In this document: positions 58,180 to 64,000 of the stretch, in pieces
How the letters are laid out: every line of letters starts with the position of its first letter
How positions within the stretch are numbered: the first letter of the stretch is position 1
NCBI RefSeq assembly: GCF_009789075.1
Contig: NZ_WNXQ01000001.1
Location: forward strand, 558,001 to 622,000
DNA: 64,000 nucleotides
Source: Pseudooceanicola pacificus
Lineage (GTDB): Bacteria > Pseudomonadota > Alphaproteobacteria > Rhodobacterales > Rhodobacteraceae
Direction of reading: 5' to 3'
Position numbers and translations under genes: made by a program
Notes under the pieces: generated by a model
What the model was told of the DNA's origin: nothing
Databases searched by the model: none
What the model saw: only the letters and a program-made list of their open reading frames with translations

Positions 58180-58778
58180 AGGGCATTTTCGCGGCGATGG
58201 ATGTTCCACGTGAAACATCCGAGAAACTTGCGATCTACCAAACACTGCTGAACCAATGGAATCCTCGGATTAACCTCGTTGCCAAGTCGACGTTGGAGGA
58301 TGCTGCCGAGCGCCACTTTGCAGATTCACTTCAGTTGATGGATATGGTTCAGCCAGGCGCGCATTGGGCCGACCTGGGCAGTGGAGGGGGCTTCCCCGGA
58401 CTTGTTATCGCGATTGCCCGACCGATGGAGACCAAAGTCAGCTTGGTGGAATCGGACCAGCGCAAGGCGACCTTTCTCAGGACCGTGCTCCGCGAAACCG
58501 GTACAACGGCCAACGTGATTACCAAGCGGATCGAAGAGGCCGACCCCCTGGGTGCGGATATCTTGTCTGCCCGGGCGCTGGCATCCCTGGACCGGTTGCT
58601 GGCATTTGCCGAGCGTCATCTGCAAGCCGGGGGGACCTGCCTGTTCCACAAGGGCGAAACCTGGCGCGAGGAAGTTGAGGCCGCCCGGGCGCAATGGCGC
58701 TTTCAAAGCGAGGCCATCGAAAGTAAAACGAATCCCAGAGCAGTCGTCCTGAAAATCGGAGGAATCGAACGTGTCTGA
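58176..58778 (+). CDS. rsmG: 16S rRNA (guanine(527)-N7)-methyltransferase RsmG
   Basis: 200 residues. SAM-binding [40 protein letters not shown] and [15 protein letters not shown] are GidB/RsmG motifs. It methylates G527 of 16S rRNA; loss gives low-level streptomycin resistance elsewhere. GTG 58176 overlaps the mnmG stop; ATG 58197 (MDVPRETSE) is the alternative, and a parS site covers that start. Confidence 0.95.
   Translation: MKGIFAAMDVPRETSEKLAIYQTLLNQWNPRINLVAKSTLEDAAERHFADSLQLMDMVQPGAHWADLGSGGGFPGLVIAIARPMETKVSLVESDQRKATFLRTVLRETGTTANVITKRIEEADPLGADILSARALASLDRLLAFAERHLQAGGTCLFHKGETWREEVEAARAQWRFQSEAIESKTNPRAVVLKIGGIERV
58202..58217 (-). promoter_or_regulatory. parS site 2, in the rsmG start region
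   Basis: TGTTCCACGTGAAACA, the exact reverse complement of site 1 with one mismatch to consensus. It encodes part of MDVPRETS at the start of rsmG. Confidence 0.88.
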
Positions 58779-59580
58779 CAGCCTCAGTCCACACGGGCCC
58801 CGGATCATCGCCGTAGCCAACCAGAAGGGCGGGGTGGGCAAAACGACCACAACGATCAACCTTGGCGCTGCACTTGTCGAGCAGGGATGCCGGGTTCTGC
58901 TGGTTGACCTCGATCCGCAGGGCAATGCCTCGACCGGGCTGGGCGTCGAACCGGACGACCGTGAATTCACCACCTACGATCTGCTTCTGGGCGATGTCGA
59001 TCTGGCCGAGATCATCCTGACCACAGGCATTGAACGGCTGAACATCATTCCCGCAACTGTCGACCTCAGCTCGGCCGATCTGGAACTGATGTCGAACGAG
59101 AAACGCAGCTACCTGCTGCACGATGCGCTGAGACAGCCAGCGATGAACGGGCTGCACTACGATTACATTCTGATCGATTGCCCGCCGTCCCTCAACATAT
59201 TGACGGTCAATGCGATGGTTGCAGCACATTCTGTGTTAGTACCCCTTCAGAGCGAATTCTTTGCGCTCGAAGGTCTATCGCAGCTGATCATCACCATCCG
59301 TGAGGTTCGTCAGAGCGCAAATCCGGGGCTGCGGATCGAGGGCGTCGTGCTGACGATGTACGATTCCCGCAACAATCTGTCCCAGCAGGTGGAGGCCGAT
59401 GCGCGCGAGAACCTGGGCGACATGGTGTTCGAAACGGTCATTCCCCGGAACGTCCGGGTCAGCGAGGCGCCGTCCTATGCGATGCCGGTCCTGGAATTCG
59501 ACACGGCCTCGAAGGGCGCGCAGGCCTATCGCAGCCTGGCGCGTGAGCTGATGTCCAAGAACGAAGCGGTGGCTGCATAA
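58771..59580 (+). CDS. parA: Chromosome partitioning ATPase ParA
   Basis: 269 residues. Deviant Walker A VANQKGGVGKTTTTINLGAA with the signature Lys, switch LLVDLDPQGNAS and Walker B LIDCPPSLNIL. It is an origin-type Soj/ParA lacking the N-terminal HTH of plasmid ParAs. GTG start with GGAGG 8 nt upstream; it overlaps rsmG and abuts parB. With ParB and parS it segregates the origin. Confidence 0.98.
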   Translation: MSDSLSPHGPRIIAVANQKGGVGKTTTTINLGAALVEQGCRVLLVDLDPQGNASTGLGVEPDDREFTTYDLLLGDVDLAEIILTTGIERLNIIPATVDLSSADLELMSNEKRSYLLHDALRQPAMNGLHYDYILIDCPPSLNILTVNAMVAAHSVLVPLQSEFFALEGLSQLIITIREVRQSANPGLRIEGVVLTMYDSRNNLSQQVEADARENLGDMVFETVIPRNVRVSEAPSYAMPVLEFDTASKGAQAYRSLARELMSKNEAVAA

Positions 59581-60503
59581 TGGGGGTGGAGATGAACGAC
59601 AGGAAAAAGACGCGCGGGCTGGGCCGGGGCCTGTCCGCCCTGATGGCGGATGTGGGCCAGGATGACGCTGTCCAGTCCAGTGCCGCGGCAACCCCGCGCC
59701 GGCCGGACATGTATGTGCCGATCGAACAGGTCGCGCCGAACCCGGATCAGCCGCGCCGAAGCTTTACGCCGGAACACCTGGAAGAACTCGCCGCGTCGAT
59801 CCGCGAAAAGGGGATCATCCAGCCGCTGATCGTGCGCGAAAAGGTTCAGGGCGAACAGCGGTATGAAATCGTCGCGGGCGAGCGGCGTTGGCGTGCCGCG
59901 CAGATGGCGCAGCTGCACGAAATCCCCGTGCTGGTGCGAGAGTTCGACGACACCGAGGTGCTGGAAGTCGCGATCATCGAAAACATCCAGCGCGCCGATC
60001 TGAACCCGGTGGAAGAGGCCGCCGGCTATCGGCAGCTGATGGATCGCTTTGGTCACACACAAGAGAAACTGGCCGAAGCCCTTGGCAAGAGCCGCAGCCA
60101 CATCGCCAACCTGTTGCGTCTGCTTCACCTGCCCGAAGAGGTGCAGACCTTCCTGCGCGAGGGCAAGCTGTCGATGGGCCATGCCCGGGCGCTGATCACC
60201 TCGGAGGATCCGGGGGCCGTGGCGCGCAAGGTGATTCAGGGCGGATTGTCGGTGCGCGAGACCGAGCGCCTGGCCAAGGGGGCCAGTGAGGCCGCGGGCG
60301 GGGCAACCCGGGCGCCCAAGGCACCGGCCGCTCTGGAAAAGGATGCGGATACCCGCGCGCTGGAGGGCGATCTGTCTGCCGCAACCGGGCTGAAGATCAG
60401 CATCGACCACGCCGGCGGCGGGGAATCGGGGCAGGTGGTGATCCGCTATGCCAACCTGGAGGAGCTGGACGAAATCTGCCGGATGCTCAGCGCGGCCCGC
60501 TAG
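59580..60503 (+). CDS. parB: Chromosome partitioning protein ParB
   Basis: 307 residues. TRGLGRGLSALMADV at the N-terminus (ParA-stimulating), the CTPase domain with PNPDQPRRSFTPEHLEELA and VAGERRWRAAQMAQLHEIPV, the HTH KLAEALGKSRSHIANLLRLL and a C-terminal dimer domain. It spreads from parS on CTP. TAATG overlap favours ATG 59580; ATG 59592 is the other candidate. The end overlaps the convergent ybaN-like gene by 17 bp. Confidence 0.97.
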   Translation: MGVEMNDRKKTRGLGRGLSALMADVGQDDAVQSSAAATPRRPDMYVPIEQVAPNPDQPRRSFTPEHLEELAASIREKGIIQPLIVREKVQGEQRYEIVAGERRWRAAQMAQLHEIPVLVREFDDTEVLEVAIIENIQRADLNPVEEAAGYRQLMDRFGHTQEKLAEALGKSRSHIANLLRLLHLPEEVQTFLREGKLSMGHARALITSEDPGAVARKVIQGGLSVRETERLAKGASEAAGGATRAPKAPAALEKDADTRALEGDLSAATGLKISIDHAGGGESGQVVIRYANLEELDEICRMLSAAR

Positions 60504-60846
60504 GTCGGCTCCAGATAAAGATCAGGACGCAGCCCAGAGTGATCCCCTGGATCATCAGCAGCTGCGGCCTTAGACCTGACAGGACCGACATCGAAAAGAC
60601 CGCAGCGATGGACAGGGTGGCATAGCGTTTGCCCTTGCGCGAGATCGCGCCGTTTTGCTGCCAATCGGCGATGGCGGGGCCGAACCGCGGATGGGTGACG
60701 AGCCAGTCGTGCATCCGCTCGGAACTGCGGGCAAAGCAGAAGGCCGCGAGGATCATGAACGGCACGGTGGGCAAGAGCGGCAGCACGATGCCGATCACGC
60801 CAAGCGCGACCGAGAGGATGCCGAAGGAGAGCCAGAGCCAGCGCAT
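60487..60846 (-). CDS. DUF454 (YbaN-like) family membrane protein
   Basis: 119 residues with three or four helices. WLSFGILSVALGVIGIVLPL, LPTVPFMILAAFCFARSSER, WLVTHPRFGPAIADWQQNGA and ISRKGKRYA match the DUF454/YbaN pattern. An inner-membrane protein of unknown function. It is 3 bp downstream of hemW and probably co-transcribed with it. Confidence 0.88.
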   Translation of the reverse strand: MRWLWLSFGILSVALGVIGIVLPLLPTVPFMILAAFCFARSSERMHDWLVTHPRFGPAIADWQQNGAISRKGKRYATLSIAAVFSMSVLSGLRPQLLMIQGITLGCVLIFIWSRPSGPR

Positions 60847-60849
60847 CCG

Positions 60850-62007
60850 TCAGCCCGGCATCAGTTCCGCGATGATCGCGTTCAGCACCATGCGCCCATC
60901 CGTCGTGACCCGCAGCCCGTCGCCGTCGACCGCGATCATGCCGATATCCGACAGATGTTTCAGTGTGGTTACCGGGATCGGCTCACCCGCCAGCGCCCTG
61001 TAGCGCGCCATGTCGATCCCCTCGGTCAGCCGCAGACCCATCAGAAGGTATTCCGATGCCTGCTCCGGTCCAGCCAGCGGGGTGCGGATCGTTTCGGCAG
61101 ACCCGGTCTCGGCGGCCTCCAGCCACCGGGTCGGCATGCGCCAGGCCTCGGTCGCGTAGCGCTGGCCGTCGAGCGTCAGCCGCCCATGCGCGTCGGGGCC
61201 GATACCGACGTAATCGCCATAGCGCCAATAGACCCGGTTGTGCCGGGATTCGGCACCGGGGCGGGCCAGGTTGGACACCTCGTAGCTTTCGAACCCGGCC
61301 GCGCCGGCCATCTCCTGGGTCAGCGCGTAAAGATCGGCCGACAGGTCGTCATCGGGCAGATCGCGCAGCTTGCCGGCCTTGTAGCGGTCGCCAAAGGCGG
61401 TGCCGTCCTCAATGGTCAGCTGGTAGAGCGACAGGTGATCGACGGCGAGGGACAGCGCGCGGCCCAGTTCGGCGCGCCAGTCCTCCAGCGACTGGCCCTG
61501 CCGGGCATAAATCAGGTCAAAGCTCACCCGCTCAAAGGTGTCGCGGGCGATGTCGAAGGCGGCCAGCGCTTCGGCCACCGTGTGGATGCGGCCAAGGCGG
61601 CGCAGGTCGTCGTCGTTCAGCGCCTGGACGCCCATCGAGATCCGATTGACCCCGGCCTCGCGATATCCGCGAAAGCGACCGGCCTCGACCGATCCGGGGT
61701 TGGCCTCCAGCGTGACCTCCATGTCATTGGCCCAAGGCCAGTGCAGGCGGATACGCTCCAGTATGGCGCTGACCAGTTCGGGCTGCATCAGCGAAGGCGT
61801 GCCGCCGCCAAAGAAGACCGATGTCAGCACCCGCCCCGGGACCAGAGCGGCGTGTCGGTCGAGCTCGGCCAGGTAGGCGCGTTGCCAGCGGTCCTGATCT
61901 ATTTCACGTGAAACATGGCTGTTGAAGTCGCAATACGGGCATTTGGCCTGGCAAAAGGGCCAATGCAGATAGAGGCCAAAGCCCCCGGCCTGCCAGTCTT
62001 CAGCCAA
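60850..62007 (-). CDS. hemW: Radical SAM haem chaperone HemW
   Basis: 385 residues. The [4Fe-4S] triad Cys-x3-Cys-x2-Cys is in [39 protein letters not shown] and [17 protein letters not shown] are HemW motifs rather than HemN. It binds haem and is no longer thought to be a coproporphyrinogen oxidase. Its start overlaps the rdgB end by 8 bp. A parS site lies in its 5' coding part. Confidence 0.95.
   Translation of the reverse strand: MAEDWQAGGFGLYLHWPFCQAKCPYCDFNSHVSREIDQDRWQRAYLAELDRHAALVPGRVLTSVFFGGGTPSLMQPELVSAILERIRLHWPWANDMEVTLEANPGSVEAGRFRGYREAGVNRISMGVQALNDDDLRRLGRIHTVAEALAAFDIARDTFERVSFDLIYARQGQSLEDWRAELGRALSLAVDHLSLYQLTIEDGTAFGDRYKAGKLRDLPDDDLSADLYALTQEMAGAAGFESYEVSNLARPGAESRHNRVYWRYGDYVGIGPDAHGRLTLDGQRYATEAWRMPTRWLEAAETGSAETIRTPLAGPEQASEYLLMGLRLTEGIDMARYRALAGEPIPVTTLKHLSDIGMIAVDGDGLRVTTDGRMVLNAIIAELMPG
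61900..61915 (+). promoter_or_regulatory. parS site 3, inside hemW
   Basis: TATTTCACGTGAAACA, one mismatch to the parS consensus with the full inner palindrome TTTCACGTGAAA. It lies 1.4 kb beyond parB within the hemW coding region. Confidence 0.85.
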
Positions 62008-62608
62008 AACAGCCCGCTACGAGTTTGCGGAAGGCCTCGGCGCGATGAGACATCTCGTCCTTGCGGCCGGGGTCCATCTCGCCAAAGGTCTCGGTCTCGC
62101 CATCCGGGAGGAAGATCGGGTCGAAACCGAACCCGTTCTGGCCCTTCATCGGCCAGGTGACCTGCCCATCGACCCGGCCGACGAAGATCTCGTCATGCCC
62201 GTCGGGCCAGGCGAGGCAGAGCGTGCAGTTGAAGGCGGCGGTGCGGGGGAAGGGCGCGTCCCTTTCTTCCAGCAGGGTCCAGACCTTGGTCATCGCCATC
62301 GGGAAATCGCGGCCGTTGGGCGTTTCGGCCCAGTCGGCGGTATAGACGCCGGGATCGCCGTCCAGCGCGTCGACCGTGATGCCGCTGTCGTCGGACAGTG
62401 CGGGCAGCCCGGTGGCGCTGGCGGCGTAATGCGCTTTGATCCGGGCATTGCCGGCAAAGGTGTCCTCGGTCTCTTCGGGCTCGTCCAGCCCGTGATCGGC
62501 GGCAGAGCTGACCTCGACCCCAAAGGGCGCCAGCAGGGCCGCGATCTCGCGCAGCTTGCCGGCGTTGTGGGTGGCGATGACCAGTTGCCTGCCGTCGAAC
62601 TTACGCAC
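62000..62608 (-). CDS. rdgB: RdgB/HAM1 family XTP/dITP pyrophosphatase
   Basis: 202 residues from GTG 62608. [59 protein letters not shown] and [13 protein letters not shown] are diagnostic. It removes ITP, dITP and XTP from the nucleotide pool. It overlaps rph by 8 bp and hemW by 8 bp, so the three are co-expressed. Confidence 0.96.
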   Translation of the reverse strand: MRKFDGRQLVIATHNAGKLREIAALLAPFGVEVSSAADHGLDEPEETEDTFAGNARIKAHYAASATGLPALSDDSGITVDALDGDPGVYTADWAETPNGRDFPMAMTKVWTLLEERDAPFPRTAAFNCTLCLAWPDGHDEIFVGRVDGQVTWPMKGQNGFGFDPIFLPDGETETFGEMDPGRKDEMSHRAEAFRKLVAGCFG

Positions 62609-63317
62609 CGATTGCGGCCTTCTGCGCGGCGACCAATTCGTCCACGCCCTTTTCGGCGAGGTCCAGCAACTGGTTCATCTGGTCGCGCGAATAGGTCGAG
62701 CCCTCGGCCGACATCTGCACTTCGATCAGCTTTTTGGAGCCGGTCATGATGAAATTTCCATCGACGCCCGCTTCGCTGTCTTCGGGATAGTCGAGGTCCA
62801 GCACCGGCTGACCGGCGTAAATCCCGCAGGATACGGCGGCGACCGGGTCGGTCAGCGGGTCGGAAATCACCTGGCCGGTCTTCATCAGCTTCATCACCGC
62901 CAGCTTCAGTGCGACCCAACCGCCGGTGATCGAGGCGCAGCGCGTGCCGCCGTCGGCCTGGATGACATCGCAGTCCACCGTGATCTGGCGTTCGCCCAGG
63001 GCCACGCGATCCACGCCCGCGCGCAGGCTGCGCCCGATAAGGCGTTGAATTTCAACGGTTCTACCGCCCTGTTTGCCGGCAGCAGCCTCGCGCCGCATGC
63101 GCGAGGTGGTCGACCGGGGCAGCATGCCGTATTCGGCGGTAACCCAGCCCAGGCCCGACCCCTTGATAAAGGGCGGCACGCGGTCCTCGATGGTGGCGGT
63201 GCACAGCACATGGGTATCGCCGCACCGGATCATGCAGGATCCCTCGGCATGCTTCGTGACCCCGGTCTCGATTGAAATCTGGCGCATTTCGCCTAAATCA
63301 CGTCCTGACGGTCGCAT
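62601..63317 (-). CDS. rph: Ribonuclease PH
   Basis: 238 residues. [59 protein letters not shown] and [20 protein letters not shown] are RNase PH hallmarks. It is a phosphorolytic exonuclease trimming tRNA 3' ends. ATG 63317 is chosen because AGGAGGAG lies 7 nt upstream and the family N-terminus begins there. It is divergent from hrcA. Confidence 0.97.
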   Translation of the reverse strand: MRPSGRDLGEMRQISIETGVTKHAEGSCMIRCGDTHVLCTATIEDRVPPFIKGSGLGWVTAEYGMLPRSTTSRMRREAAAGKQGGRTVEIQRLIGRSLRAGVDRVALGERQITVDCDVIQADGGTRCASITGGWVALKLAVMKLMKTGQVISDPLTDPVAAVSCGIYAGQPVLDLDYPEDSEAGVDGNFIMTGSKKLIEVQMSAEGSTYSRDQMNQLLDLAEKGVDELVAAQKAAIGA

Positions 63318-63376
63318 GAGTGCTCCTCCTGTTTGCGGTCGAGATACGCACTCCCGCATCGTGAACGCAACCCCGA

Positions 63377-63404
63377 TTGACCTTTCGGCAGGGGCCTCTT
63401 TAAT
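63377..63404 (+). promoter_or_regulatory. Candidate sigma-70 promoter of hrcA
   Basis: TTGACC (63377-63382), 16-nt spacer, TTTAAT (63399-63404). A start near 63411 rules out an ATG at 63403 and leaves a very short leader. No CIRCE operator is seen with it. Confidence 0.5.
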
Positions 63405-63429
63405 GGGCGGCCAGACGGGACACATGGGC

Positions 63430-64000
63430 ATGACACAACAGAGCTCGATCCTAGACGAACTGAACGATCGCTCGCGGGAGGTTTTCCGCCGGGTGGTCGA
63501 AGGCTACCTCGACAGCGGAGAACCGGTCGGGTCGCGCTCGCTCACCCGCCTGATGAGCGAGAAGGTCAGCGCCGCCACCATCCGCAACGTGATGCAGGAC
63601 CTTGAATACCTCGGGCTGCTGAACTCGCCGCATATCTCGGCCGGCCGCGTGCCGACACAGCAGGGTCTGCGGATGTTTGTCGACGGCTTGCTGGAGGTCG
63701 GCGACCTGCAGGGCAACGACCGCGACCTGCTGGATGCCACGATTTCCGACAACGGCGCCGATGTGACCGCGCTGCTGGACCGGATCGGATCGGCCCTGTC
63801 CGGCGCGACTCGCGGGGCCTCGCTGGTGCTGGCGCCCAAACGCGAGGCGCCGATCAAGCATATCGAATTTGTGGGCCTGGGCCATGACCGCGCCCTGGTG
63901 GTGCTGGTCTTTGCCGACGGTCATGTCGAGAACAGGATTTTCCATCCGCCCGCGGGCCAGACGCCAAGTTCGATGCGCGAGGCGGCCAATTTCCTGAACG
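63430..64000 (+). CDS. hrcA: Heat-inducible transcription repressor HrcA, N-terminal part
   Basis: 190 residues to the right edge, where the gene is cut. [60 protein letters not shown] and [20 protein letters not shown] are HrcA winged-helix motifs, followed by the start of the GAF-like domain. It represses groE/dnaK operons at CIRCE sites. ATG 63430 or 63424 (MGMTQQ) fits; neither has a good ribosome site. Confidence 0.93.
   Translation, partial: MTQQSSILDELNDRSREVFRRVVEGYLDSGEPVGSRSLTRLMSEKVSAATIRNVMQDLEYLGLLNSPHISAGRVPTQQGLRMFVDGLLEVGDLQGNDRDLLDATISDNGADVTALLDRIGSALSGATRGASLVLAPKREAPIKHIEFVGLGHDRALVVLVFADGHVENRIFHPPAGQTPSSMREAANFLN

Noticed and set aside
63318-63352. CIRCE operator for hrcA (GAGTGCT ... 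GCACTC)
   Set aside because: The arms are in the reverse order and 22 nt apart; CIRCE needs GCACTC-N9-GAGTGC.

Overview
The window reads as a chromosome segment of a GC-rich alphaproteobacterium of the Rhodobacteraceae (Roseobacter/Paracoccus relatives). The basis is the protein families and their order: RegB/RegA with SenC, an alphaproteobacterial Mic60 (COG4223) next to a HemY-like protein and HemD, GbcAB, an intracellular PHB depolymerase, the run tsaE-amgK-murU-addB-addA-trxA, and the replication-origin neighbourhood dnaQ-coaE-aroE-maf / oriC / hemJ-rho-mnmE-mnmG-rsmG-parA-parB. No insertion sequence, prophage or CRISPR array was seen.

Layout. 1-6092 (-) is the N-terminal ~2030 codons of a giant exported repeat protein: an LEPR-XLL motif, about 17 tandem beta-rich repeats, then CARDB-like repeats, running off the left edge. 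It is divergent from a small secreted HlyD-type adaptor. 7157-9138 holds a GST and PhaZ. 9159-15585 is a self-contained uptake module: a PAS-LuxR regulator, a Liv-type ABC transporter and an alpha/beta hydrolase. 15595-18211 (-) carries the glycine betaine demethylase genes gbcA-gbcB behind a well-formed cobalamin riboswitch. tRNA-Thr(CGT) follows, then hemD-mic60-hemY (-) and tsaD-gpsA-yciI-EVE (+).

25794-26163 is a 370-bp gap between convergent genes. It folds into a nested helix and probably encodes a minus-strand structured RNA, possibly 6S-like. Next come DUF2853, DUF922 and ahcY (-), an HD hydrolase and a GNAT (+), and the redox regulon regA, senC / regB. 32670-43102 (+) is a PAS protein followed by tsaE, cell-wall recycling (amgK-murU), recombination (addB-addA) and thioredoxin. 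43162-46566 holds a capsule-type glycosyltransferase-like gene (-) and hslV-GNAT-hslU (+). Envelope and export genes follow: smr, mltA, timA-like (-), fxsA and secB (+).

50007-63317 is the origin region. dnaQ, coaE, aroE and maf point left and hemJ-rho-mnmE-mnmG-rsmG-parA-parB point right. Between them lies a 420-bp AT-biased gap with several DnaA-box-like 9-mers and a pyrimidine/AT tract, the likely oriC. Three near-consensus parS sites lie inside mnmG, rsmG and hemW, around parAB. The window ends with hemW, rdgB, rph (-) and the start of hrcA (+).

Most interesting: the B12 riboswitch ahead of gbcAB, the structured intergenic RNA candidate, the giant LEPR-XLL protein, and the oriC/parS architecture with parS written into two start regions.
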